DNA from: Actinomycetes bacterium
GTDB lineage: Bacteria; Actinomycetota; Acidimicrobiia; Acidimicrobiales; Palsa-688
Assembly (NCBI GenBank): GCA_021811865.1
Contig: JAKAQB010000041.1
Location: forward strand, 1 to 34,178
Direction of reading: 5' to 3'
Length of the DNA stretch: 34,178 bases
Each line of letters begins with the position of its first letter. The first letter of the stretch is position 1. Shown in pieces: positions 1 to 9,400 of this stretch. The translations under genes and the position numbers were made by a program. Below the pieces are notes generated by a model that was not told the origin of the DNA, made no database searches, and saw nothing but the letters and a program-made list of their open reading frames with translations.

Positions 1-107
1 TCCGATCTACGACGAGATAGCTGCGTCGCTGCGCGCGGCTCGATTGGCTGCGCGCGGTTGCAGGCGCCGGCCTGGCGCGACGGCCTGCCGGACGCAGCGC
101 GATTGGA
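1..107. other. window edge, no supported gene
   Basis: This short stretch lies downstream of the methyltransferase stop. Two forward frames stay open through it, but their continuation runs antisense across the methyltransferase gene and has no recognisable domain. I therefore see nothing I can support here. Confidence 0.5.
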
Positions 108-824
108 TCAATCAGGTAGCCTACGGAGGATACGGAGGCTGCCGCACGCCGCGCCGGTCTGCTCCTCCCACCTCCCTGAGCGGATGGCGTCGCAGTACAA
201 CTCGTACGGCGGTCGGCCGCCGTCGGCAGGATCGGGGAACACGTCGTGTATGGCGAGGGTGCCGCCGGCGGCGACCTTGGGGCTCCAGGAGTGGTAGTCG
301 GCCCAGGCGACCTCCCGGCCGTGACCACCGTCGATGAAGAGGAAGGCCAGCGGTCGCCCCCACATGGCGGCGACCGTCGTGGACTCGCCCACCACCAGGA
401 CCACGTGAGGTTCGAGGCCGGCGGCTTCGAGGGTCCGGCGCGCGAAGGGCAGGGTGTCCATCCGGCCGGTGCGGCGATCTACGACCTCCGGGTCGTGGTG
501 CTCCCACCCCGCCTGGTTCTCCTCCGAGCCACGGTGGTGATCGACGCTCACCGCCACCGTCCCCATCGCCGCAGCCGCCGCGCCCAGGTACACCGCCGAC
601 TTCCCGCAATAGGTCCCGACCTCCAGCAGGGGTGCTCCAGGCACGGCGGCGGCCGCCGCAACGGCGGCCCCGTGCAGCGCCCTGCCTTCGTCCTCCGGCA
701 TGAAGCCCTTCGCTGACCGGGCGGCCAGCAGTTGCTCGGGCTCGGGTGTGAGCAGTGGCTCGGGTGTGAGCAGTGGCTCGGGTGTGAGCAGTGGCTCGGG
801 TGTGAGCAGTTGCTCGGGCGTCAA
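108..824 (-). CDS. class I SAM-dependent methyltransferase
   Basis: Predicted 238-residue methyltransferase of the Methyltransf_24/TylF-like type, which transfers a methyl group from SAM; the substrate cannot be read from sequence. The SAM-binding motif I is visible at about residues 67-76 (LEVGTYCGKS). An acidic motif follows at about 161-168 (FLFIDGGH), then a GGTLAIHD stretch at 187-194 typical of this fold. The first 30 residues are tandem LLTPEP hexapeptides and look disordered. I chose a TTG start because it overlaps the TGA stop of the upstream GtrA-like gene (TTGA), which suggests translational coupling. The same frame stays open further upstream to a GTG at 1115, but that would bury it in the GtrA gene. 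It is the last gene of the citrate synthase-GtrA-methyltransferase run. The family is clear, the start less so. Confidence 0.8.
   Translation of the reverse strand: MTPEQLLTPEPLLTPEPLLTPEPLLTPEPEQLLAARSAKGFMPEDEGRALHGAAVAAAAAVPGAPLLEVGTYCGKSAVYLGAAAAAMGTVAVSVDHHRGSEENQAGWEHHDPEVVDRRTGRMDTLPFARRTLEAAGLEPHVVLVVGESTTVAAMWGRPLAFLFIDGGHGREVAWADYHSWSPKVAAGGTLAIHDVFPDPADGGRPPYELYCDAIRSGRWEEQTGAACGSLRILRRLPD
741..812. repeat. 18-bp tandem repeat, 4 units, coding
   Basis: Four head-to-tail 18-bp units starting at 741, 759, 777 and 795; the last differs slightly at its end. They lie inside the 5' end of the methyltransferase gene and encode repeated LLTPEP hexapeptides. Because the unit is a multiple of three, copy-number change would keep the frame. 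Confidence 0.9.
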
Positions 825-1408
825 CCGGGGACCCGGGTGCGACCGTCGAGCGAGGGAGGCAGATCGTGGGGACGCGTTGCGAAGAGGATCTTGTTGAAGA
901 TGATGAACTTGACCACCCACAGCACTCCAAAGGCCGCGACGTAGACGACGGCGATGATGCCCGTCCGCTCCAGGTGTGCCAGCCCGCTGTTCCGGAGGCC
1001 CGACTCGGTCAGTTTCACGGCGTAGGTGGAGAATCCCCATCCGATGAACGCGAGGACCCAGAACGGCATCACCTCCTTCCACAGGTGGCCCCGGCCGGTC
1101 TTGCCCCACGCCCACTTCCGGTTCATCTCATAGGAAGGGACCGTCGCGATCCCCGTCGCCAGGGTGCTGGACACGACCGCGCCGAGCCGTAGCAGGCCGT
1201 CGAAGACGACGAGCAGGGTGACGCTGGCGACGACGGCGACGACCGAGGCCATCGAGTAGCGGAACATCTTCCGGCCCTGCGGGGTCCGCAGCAGCGCACG
1301 TGCGGTGGACACGAGCCCGGACACCAGTACACCGTACCAACGAGAGGGCTGCGCACGGGGAGCGGGCTGATAGGGCCGGTGACCGGGGTCCCGGCTCGTT
1401 GCCACCAC
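821..1408 (-). CDS. GtrA-like multipass membrane protein
   Basis: A 195-residue membrane protein of the GtrA/DPMS-TM type, small four-helix proteins linked to moving or handling polyprenyl-linked sugars. Four hydrophobic segments fall at about residues 53-70, 76-92, 113-132 and 149-172. The family signature PSYEMNRKW at 91-99, between helices 2 and 3, corresponds to the usual N-x-x-x-N-R-x-W motif. Translation could begin at either of two consecutive GTG codons (1408 or 1405). The gene lies 12 nt after citrate synthase, and its stop overlaps the start of the methyltransferase, so all three may be co-transcribed. A role in cell-surface glycan modification is family-based inference; there is no glycosyltransferase directly beside it, although a large membrane protein lies about 2 kb away. 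Confidence 0.82.
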   Translation of the reverse strand: MVATSRDPGHRPYQPAPRAQPSRWYGVLVSGLVSTARALLRTPQGRKMFRYSMASVVAVVASVTLLVVFDGLLRLGAVVSSTLATGIATVPSYEMNRKWAWGKTGRGHLWKEVMPFWVLAFIGWGFSTYAVKLTESGLRNSGLAHLERTGIIAVVYVAAFGVLWVVKFIIFNKILFATRPHDLPPSLDGRTRVPG

Positions 1409-1420
1409 CGAGTCCGCCGG

Positions 1421-2692
<1,272 letters not shown>

Positions 2693-2803
2693 AATCGACC
2701 CTCCGAGACGAGTCGCAGTTGGTTGGATCTCCTCGCATCGTACCCCTACCCCCGCCGGTAGGTCCCAACCGTTGGGGTCGACGGCCTGCAAGGATGACCG
2801 GCG

Positions 2804-3100
2804 ATGAGTGAGCCCCCGCCCCCGGCCTTGGCCGACGTCCGCCGGCGGATCGACGAGCTCGACACCGAGCTCGTGGTCCTCCTCGCCCGCCGCCAACGCC
2901 TGGTCGACGAGATCACCGCCTGCAAGCACGAGCACCATCTGGGCGTCGTCGACCGCCACCGCGAGGACGAGATGCTGGCCGCCATCGCCGAGACGGCCAA
3001 AGAGCACGGTCTCGACCCGCGGGTCGCCCAGCAGGTGCTGCGCACGGTGATCGACGGCTTCACCCTCCTCGAAGTCGAGGAGCTGGGGCCGGACATGTGA
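2804..3100 (+). CDS. chorismate mutase, AroQ type
   Basis: A 98-residue monofunctional AroQ-class chorismate mutase, which rearranges chorismate to prephenate for Phe/Tyr synthesis. It aligns without gaps to the E. coli CM domain at an offset of +2. Arg13, Arg30, Lys41, Asp50, Arg53 and Glu54 match the E. coli active-site residues Arg11, Arg28, Lys39, Asp48, Arg51 and Glu52. The position of E. coli Gln88 is Glu90 here. An acidic residue at this position is known in yeast chorismate mutase and, as I recall, in the M. tuberculosis enzyme. There is no signal peptide, so it is cytoplasmic. An AAGGA lies 9 bases before the ATG. It converges on the membrane protein gene with only 9 bp between stops. 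Confidence 0.92.
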   Translation: MSEPPPPALADVRRRIDELDTELVVLLARRQRLVDEITACKHEHHLGVVDRHREDEMLAAIAETAKEHGLDPRVAQQVLRTVIDGFTLLEVEELGPDM

Positions 3101-3109
3101 CTTGCGCAC

Positions 3110-4966
3110 TCATGGGTTGCGGGTCCTCGCCGGCAACCACAGCATCAGGCCGTCGCCCCGGGCGCGCGGCGGCCCCAGGCGGTCGCGCATCAAGGCGGCG
3201 ACGGCCGCCCCGCCCGGTGACCGTTCCTGGACGATGACCGCCCCGACGTGGCGGGCGACGATGAACCCATCCACAGCGCCGGCCGCCCGTCGCCACGCTG
3301 CGCCACCGACTGTGAACCCTGAAGGGTCGTCGAGAGCACTGACGAGCGCACGGGGCAGCGTTGCCGGCGAGGGGAGCAATGGCGACCGTTGGCTGTGTCG
3401 GCGGTACCCGGGGCGGATCGCGTAGCCGCCGATGAGCCGGAACCGCATCCCGGATTCGGCCTGCCACAGCATGGCCTGGTCCTGGGGGAACTGCGGCACC
3501 GGGTAGGCCAGGACGACCGCGCCGGCGGGTACGTCGGCCCAGGGCGCGGCGGGCGGGGCAAACGACGACGCCGCCCCGATCGGGAACGACCCGTAGGTGC
3601 TGTCGGGGGCAGCGAGGAGGAGACCGGCGATGAGCGCCACGCCCACCAAGGCGTCGGCCCGGCATCCCTCCAGCAGTCCCCGCCACCCCTCCCGCCGCCC
3701 ATCGTGCGACGCGGGGAGGTCAGCCGCTCCGCCACCAGCCCGCATCCCACCGACCAGGCTGTCGACCCCGACGGCCACGATGGCGGCGAGACCGAGCGCG
3801 ACCATGTCGCTGAAGCGGTCGGGGATGATGTCTTGGAGCACCGGTAGGTGCTGCAGGATCTCGAACGGCAGGGGCACCGCCGTGGCGCGCACCGCCCAGG
3901 TGAGGTGTCCGCCCAGTTGCAGCACCCAAGCCACGACGGTGAACACCGCGGACGTGCGGACCAGCGGCTCCCGGCGCCAGTGCCTGCTGACGACGAGTGC
4001 GCAGGCGGCGAGGAGGACCACGCCAATGTAGGAGTTGTGCCCGAGGTACTGCCCCACGGCGGTGCGCCATGCCGGCCACAGGCCGGCCACGACCGCCCTG
4101 TCGCCCGGGAACAGCGTCGCCGCTACCCCAACACCGCCCACGTTGAGCTGGGTCGAACCAACGAGCCGGTCCGCTCCGGTGAGCGCAACCCACGCCGGAT
4201 AGGCGAGCAGCGGTGCAGCCACCGCGACCGACGCCCCGGCGAGCGCAGCGGCGCGGCGCGAGCGGCCGGCGGTGTCCGCCCTCCGCCGAAGCAGCGAGCA
4301 GGCGAGCCACAACGCGACCGTCACGGCCGTCACGACCGCAGCCATGATGAGAACCTCGCTGTCGATGAAGAACTGCGCTGCCCCGAGTAGCCCGACCCCG
4401 GCGCCGGCAGCCCACGGGTGGCGGCCGCTTCCCCGGAGGTGGCGGTACACGGTGGCGACGAGCAGCGGCGGCAGTGGTCCCCATACGAGGAAGAAGTGGC
4501 TCGCCCCCTGGTGCGTCATGAAGGGCGAGAAGGCGTAGAACGCCCCGCCGATCGCGGCGCCGGGGAGGCCGCGTCCGACCCAGCGGAGTGCCCCCCACGC
4601 AGCCACGGCCGAGGCGAAGAAGCCGAGCCGCAGGAGCACCGCCAGGGATGCCACCGGACCGGCAGCCGCCGTCAAGGGAGCAGCCGCCGCGGCAAGGAGC
4701 GGGAAGCTGGCGTTGTCGAGCAGCCCCACGCCGCGAGGCACGTCGATGAGGTCGGTGTGGAACCCGAAAGGATGGTGCGCGCCGGCGGCGAGGAACCACA
4801 CCTCTTGGGCGACGTCGGCGCAAGCACACGCCGGTAGGTGGCCGTGGGGTAGCACCCCGAGGGGGAGGGCGACGGCCCACGAGCCGAACGCGTAGGCGGC
4901 GACGACAGCAAGCGCCGACCAGTGACCGGCCGTGGGACGGCGCCGCCGCCCGCCCTCGGTCCTCAC
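3110..4966 (-). CDS. large multipass membrane protein, possibly GT-C glycosyltransferase-like
   Basis: About 618 residues with roughly ten or more hydrophobic helices over the first three quarters. A luminal or extracellular-looking C-terminal part of about 150 residues follows. The layout, with conserved-looking short loops (DVPRGVGLLDNASFP, SHFFLVWGPLPP), resembles GT-C-type polyprenyl-dependent glycosyltransferases and related uncharacterised actinobacterial proteins. I cannot see a definite catalytic DxD or equivalent motif, so this stays a structural guess. The GTG at 4966 gives a short Arg-rich tail directly before the first helix. The frame is also open to a GTG at 5092, which would overlap the upstream gene by 11 nt; neither has a convincing ribosome site. 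It is the downstream partner of the Thr/Pro-rich protein gene. Confidence 0.6.
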   Translation of the reverse strand: MRTEGGRRRRPTAGHWSALAVVAAYAFGSWAVALPLGVLPHGHLPACACADVAQEVWFLAAGAHHPFGFHTDLIDVPRGVGLLDNASFPLLAAAAAPLTAAAGPVASLAVLLRLGFFASAVAAWGALRWVGRGLPGAAIGGAFYAFSPFMTHQGASHFFLVWGPLPPLLVATVYRHLRGSGRHPWAAGAGVGLLGAAQFFIDSEVLIMAAVVTAVTVALWLACSLLRRRADTAGRSRRAAALAGASVAVAAPLLAYPAWVALTGADRLVGSTQLNVGGVGVAATLFPGDRAVVAGLWPAWRTAVGQYLGHNSYIGVVLLAACALVVSRHWRREPLVRTSAVFTVVAWVLQLGGHLTWAVRATAVPLPFEILQHLPVLQDIIPDRFSDMVALGLAAIVAVGVDSLVGGMRAGGGAADLPASHDGRREGWRGLLEGCRADALVGVALIAGLLLAAPDSTYGSFPIGAASSFAPPAAPWADVPAGAVVLAYPVPQFPQDQAMLWQAESGMRFRLIGGYAIRPGYRRHSQRSPLLPSPATLPRALVSALDDPSGFTVGGAAWRRAAGAVDGFIVARHVGAVIVQERSPGGAAVAALMRDRLGPPRARGDGLMLWLPARTRNP

Positions 4967-5081
4967 GCAGCCGCCGCTGCGCTCACGTGCTGGTGGGCGG
5001 ACGGTCGCACGGCGGGGGACGATACCGACGACCGGCGTCGGTGCCGCGCCACCCCGGTGATCGGCGCCCGTGCAGTCGGGC

Positions 5082-5915
5082 TCAACAGCCACCGGGCGGG
5101 CCGGGGACGCCGGCGCCGGCGGCGGGGGCGTCGACTACTCCCTGCCCTGGAGGAGGCACCTCGGAGCCGAGGTGGACGACGTACCAGTAGCCCCGCCACG
5201 AGATGAGCGAGGCGATGCCCATCGAGCGCTCGACGCCGGCCTCGCGGTAGACCAGGCGTGAGCCGGGGACGTTCCAGTACCCGACGCGGTTGTAGCAGGC
5301 ACCGGGCGGGATCCACTGGGTGTACTGGGTGGGAACGACCACCCCGACGAACCGGGCGGCGGTGGCGCCCGGCCCCAGGACATGGTGGGCGGCGGCCACG
5401 TCCAGGTCGAAGTGGGCGACGAGGCGGTCCTTCCAGTCGACGGCGTCGTCCCCGAAGGCCTTCACCTGGTCGTAGGCGGCGACGGGGAAAAACGCCGCCA
5501 TCGCCGGCGCCGGGTCGCCGGAGCGGATGGCCCTCCACAGCAGGAGCATCTCCCCGTGGAAGGCGGCGGTGTCAATGGAAGGCAGCGCCGGCGTCTGAGG
5601 GAGGTCGCCGTTGGCGGCAGGCGGGAGGGCCACGGTGGCAGGCCTCGTGACGGTGGTCGGCGTGACACCAGTCGGTGTGACGGTGGTCGGCGTGACGGCG
5701 GTCGGCCGGGGGGTTGTCGACAGCGCACTTGAGGAGGGCGGCCCAGCGGTGGTAGCGGTGCTCGATGCCTTCACGGCGCCGGGGGTCGTCGCCCGTGCCG
5801 CCCGCTGGGCGCCGTGGCCGCCGGTGCCGATCACGGCGATGACCGCGACGGCGAGCAGGGCAGCCGGCGGAAGCGTCCAGGCGGCAACCCGCCCGCTGCG
5901 GGGGTGGCGGCTCAT
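5082..5915 (-). CDS. membrane-anchored Thr/Pro-rich protein of unknown function
   Basis: A 277-residue protein. An N-terminal hydrophobic segment at about residues 12-30 acts as signal anchor or signal peptide. It is followed by a low-complexity Thr/Ser/Pro linker (about 40-100) built partly from PTxVT pentapeptides. A globular C-terminal domain of about 150 residues follows (from FHGEMLLLW onward). That domain contains several Trp/Tyr pairs and a single internal Cys, and I do not recognise it. The arrangement implies an exported protein held away from the membrane by a flexible, possibly glycosylated linker. The ATG at 5915 is the first start after the GNAT gene. The frame is open further upstream only because it is antisense-free high-GC sequence inside that gene. 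Confidence 0.72.
   Translation of the reverse strand: MSRHPRSGRVAAWTLPPAALLAVAVIAVIGTGGHGAQRAARATTPGAVKASSTATTAGPPSSSALSTTPRPTAVTPTTVTPTGVTPTTVTRPATVALPPAANGDLPQTPALPSIDTAAFHGEMLLLWRAIRSGDPAPAMAAFFPVAAYDQVKAFGDDAVDWKDRLVAHFDLDVAAAHHVLGPGATAARFVGVVVPTQYTQWIPPGACYNRVGYWNVPGSRLVYREAGVERSMGIASLISWRGYWYVVHLGSEVPPPGQGVVDAPAAGAGVPGPPGGC
5646..5705. repeat. 15-bp tandem repeat, 4 imperfect units, coding
   Basis: Four adjacent 15-bp units starting at 5646, 5661, 5676 and 5691 encode a PT[TAG]VT pentapeptide linker in the membrane-anchored protein gene. Units differ at one to four positions, mostly at codons for the variable residue. It is an in-frame linker repeat, not a mobile or regulatory element. 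Confidence 0.85.
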
Positions 5916-5953
5916 CTCACCCGATCGTAGGAGGACGGGCCCGCGCCCCGGTC

Positions 5954-6406
5954 TCAGCCGCCCGGCGAGTACCGGTAGACGTTGGTGTCGCGGGGCTCGA
6001 AGCCGAGTCGGAGGTAGAGCCGGTTGGCCACCTCCCGGGAGGGGCGCGTGGTGAGATCGACCGTGCGTGCGCCGCTGGCGGCGGCAATCTCCAGGGCCCG
6101 GCGTGTCAGGGCCTCGCCGATGCCGCGACCGCGGCTGCGCTCGTCGGTGATGACATCCTCGATCCAGGCTCGCACTCCGGTCGGGATCTGGAAGACGGCA
6201 AGGGTGAGCGCCCCGACGATCCGGTCGGGTCCGGTGGCACCGGCGTCGTCCTCGGCGACGAGGAGCGTCGTCGCCGGCGAGGTGACTGTGGCCTCGAGGG
6301 ACTCGGTCGTGGGTGGCGGGGCGGAACGAGACAGCTGGGGCAGCAGGCGGGTCATCGCCGCCACCAGGTCGTCGTCGACCTGTGCCACTTCCCGGATGGT
6401 GATCAC
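5954..6406 (-). CDS. GNAT-family N-acetyltransferase
   Basis: About 150 residues with the GNAT fold. The acetyl-CoA binding motif A is seen as VITDERSRGRGIGEALTRRA around residues 84-103, preceded by the typical beta strand (WIEDV). A C-terminal NRLYLRLGFEPRDTNVYR motif B follows. The substrate is unknown; this group often acetylates small amines or protein N-termini. I used the GTG at 6406, which begins VITIREV, the usual first strand of the fold. A longer start at 6442 in the same frame adds an Arg-rich stretch that does not look native. No good ribosome site precedes either. It sits 87 bp after lhr on the same strand. Confidence 0.85.
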   Translation of the reverse strand: MITIREVAQVDDDLVAAMTRLLPQLSRSAPPPTTESLEATVTSPATTLLVAEDDAGATGPDRIVGALTLAVFQIPTGVRAWIEDVITDERSRGRGIGEALTRRALEIAAASGARTVDLTTRPSREVANRLYLRLGFEPRDTNVYRYSPGG

Positions 6407-6493
6407 AGATGGGAAGCGTAGGCGGGGGCTCCGGCGGCACACCGCCGCAGCGCGCCGGCGGTGCGGAAGATCGTGTCACCGGACCCTCGGGCG

Positions 6494-9400
6494 TCAGCCG
6501 TAGAGCACGAGGCCCTTGGGCGTCGGGGTGAACCCGGCCTCACCGAGAGCTCCTGCGAGCTCATCGGGGAAGCGCTGGAGCGCGACGCGAGCGATCCGGC
6601 CCCCGGCGACGAGCGAGGCGAGGCCAGCCACGGCCGGTTCCTCCCAGGTGCCGTCGAGCTCCCGGAGAGCGCTGAGCCCACGGCCGCCGCGTTCGAGGTA
6701 GAGGCTCGCCATCCCGTCGACGAGGATCACATGAGCGCCGGCGCTGCGCGACGGTCCCTTCGCCGGCCAGGGAACAGCGGCGCCGTACACGCAAGCCGGG
6801 TCGGTGGCGGCAAGGACGTGGACGGTCGGCCTGTCTGTCCCGCCGCCGTCGCGGCGCGCTCGCAGCCGGTCGACGGCACCGGGGAGGGCGAACTGCGCAC
6901 CGCCCAGCCCGGTGACGAAGTATCCCCGGCGGATGCGGCCGGCCTCCTCCATGGAGCGCAGCACCGGGTAGATGCCGGCGAAGCCGCCGGGGACGCCCTC
7001 GGCACGGACGGCCTCCCGCGTGAGCACACCATGACGCTCGAGGAGGGTGGCGGCGAGAGCCAAGCCGGCGGCCGTGGCGCCGACCCCGTCGGCCGGGCCG
7101 AGCTCCCGCTCGACGAGGGTCCAACGCCCCTGGCCCCGGGGTGGCCCGAGGACCGTGGCCCGCCCTGGACGCGGACGGTACCTGATCCCCGCCTTGCCGC
7201 GGCGACCGGCGGGGTGACCGCCTCCGACGGTGGCCCGCACCGCGGCGTAGGCGTCGTTGGTGACCTCCCCTCCCCACACCAGGTCCCACAACGCCTCGAG
7301 GAGACCGATGTCTGGTACGCCGGGCTCTGCCAGTTCTCGGAAGAAGCACGCACCGCGGGCCGCGAGCACGGCGCGGATGTGGTCGTGGAGCGGCGATGCT
7401 GGGCGGGTGTCGCCGGCGGACGCTGCCCACGGCCCCGTCCCCTGGCCGAGCCTGGGCAGCAGCGCTGGTGCCTGATCGCGTGGCGCGAGCACGACGCGGC
7501 CGTCGTCCCGGCCGAGGTTGCCTGCGCCGACCCAGAGGATCTCACCGCTGGCGAGCAGCTCGTCGAGCAGCCGCGGCGAGTACCCGCTGAGGCGCGCTTG
7601 CAGCACGTCACGCTCGAGGCTGCTGGCCGGGATGGGCAGGCCTTGGAGCTGACGGATGACGTCGTAGAGCCCGTCCAGGCCAGCGGCGGAGGGCTCGGAT
7701 CCCAGGGGCGCGACCCCCTGCCATGCCGGGAGGAAGCGGGCGAGGGCCTGGACCTCGGTGGGTTCGACCTCGCGGCGCAGCGCGGCGAGAGAGCGCTGCC
7801 GTAGGAGGCGCAGGACGCCGGCGTCGCACCACTCCTCGCCTGTGCCCCGGGGTCGGAATGCGCCGCGTTCGACCCGACCGGCCCGCTGCAGCGCCTCGAG
7901 GACGGAGCGCATCTCTCCGAGGGCCACGCCCAAGCGGCTGGCCGGCTCCGCTGTGGTGAACGGGACATGCACCCGCGCCCACCGGCGGACGAGCTGGCCG
8001 AGCGCGTCGGCCACCGGATCGAGCAGGGCGTCGGGCAGGCCCGCCGGCAGGGCAACGCCGAGGGCGTCACGGTAGCGGGCCGCCTCCTCGACGAGGATGC
8101 AGCGCTCCTCACCAGCGATCCGCACGAGCAGGGCCCGGCGGTCGACGACGAGCTGGGCGATCGCCTTGCCGGCGACACCCGGTTCGCAGCGCGCCTCCGC
8201 CTCCGCCGGCGTCAGATCCCCCAGGCGGCGAAGAAGATCTGCAACCCCTTCGGTGCTGCGGGCTTTCCGGCGCTCCTCGAGCGCCTGCAACTCCGCTTCC
8301 AGCGCCTCGAGGGCCCCGGGGTCGAGCAGATCGCGCAGCTCCTCGGAGCCGACGAGCTCGGCGAGCATCCTGCGGTCGAGGGTGAGGGCCTGCGCTCTCC
8401 TCTCTGCGAGGGGAGCGTCACCCTCGTACATGAACGCGGCGACGTAGGAGGACACGAGCCCTCTGGCGAACGGCGACGGCACGGGCAGCTCGACCGCCGC
8501 GAGCCGGAGCCGCCGGGCCGCCAGGTCACCCATGATGGCGCGCAGCGCCGGGACGTCGAACTGGTCCCGTAGGCACTCGCGGTAGGTCTCGAGGAGGATG
8601 GGGAACTCCCCATGACCCGACGCCACCGCCAGCAGGTCGGCAGCGCGCTGGCGCATCTGCCACAGCGGCGTCCGGGACCCCGGGCGGCGTCGGGGCAGCA
8701 GGAGGGCGCGGGCCGCGTTCTCCCGGAACCGCGCGGCGAAGACGGCGCTGGAGCCGACAGCACCCACCACCAGGTCCTCCACCTCGTCGGGGTCGATGAC
8801 GAAGACGCCCGGGTCGGGGCGTTGGGCGACCTCGGGGAGGCGGAGGATGATGCCGTCGTCGCTCCAGACCGCTTGCACCGAGTCGCTGTCACCGTCGGCG
8901 CCCGCCCGCAACCGGGCCTCGACGGCCATGGCCCACGGGGCGTGGACGCGCGCCCCAAACGGTGAGAGCAGGCACAGGCGCCAGTCCCCGAGCTCGTCCC
9001 GAAAGCACTCGACCACCACCTGCCGGTCGGTGGGCAGCAGCCCGCCGGTGGCGTCCAGCTCGTCTTGAACGTAGGAGCGCAGGTTGCGCACGGCCAGCCG
9101 GTCGAGGTCGCAGCTCGCGCCGAGCTCGGTGTCGGACCTGCTCGCCAGGGTACGGACGAACTCGCCGACTGCAACGCCGAGCTCGTACGGTCGCCCGGGG
9201 TTGTCCCCGTGCCAGAAGGGCATCTTGCCTGGGATCCCCGGGGCAGGGCTGACCACGACACGGTCGCGGGTGATCTCCTCTATCCGCCAGGTCGTGGCCC
9301 CGAGGAGGAACGTCTCACCGACGCGGCACTCGTAGACCATCTCCTCGTCCAGCTCCCCGACCCGTCCCCCTTCGGGCGTGAAAACCCCGAAGAGCCCGCG

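Noticed and set aside
44..337. A forward open frame at the left edge
   Set aside because: It lies antisense to the methyltransferase and shows no protein-like composition beyond the first few codons.
741..812. Regular short repeats that might suggest a CRISPR or regulatory array
   Set aside because: Units are contiguous with no spacers and are in frame with a methyltransferase, encoding LLTPEP.
2693..3109. N-terminal extension of citrate synthase to a start at 3109
   Set aside because: It covers the chorismate mutase gene in antisense, and a strong ribosome site marks the GTG at 2692.
6461..7804. A 447-codon plus-strand frame antisense to the 3' end of lhr
   Set aside because: It has no recognisable domain and lies wholly over conserved lhr sequence.
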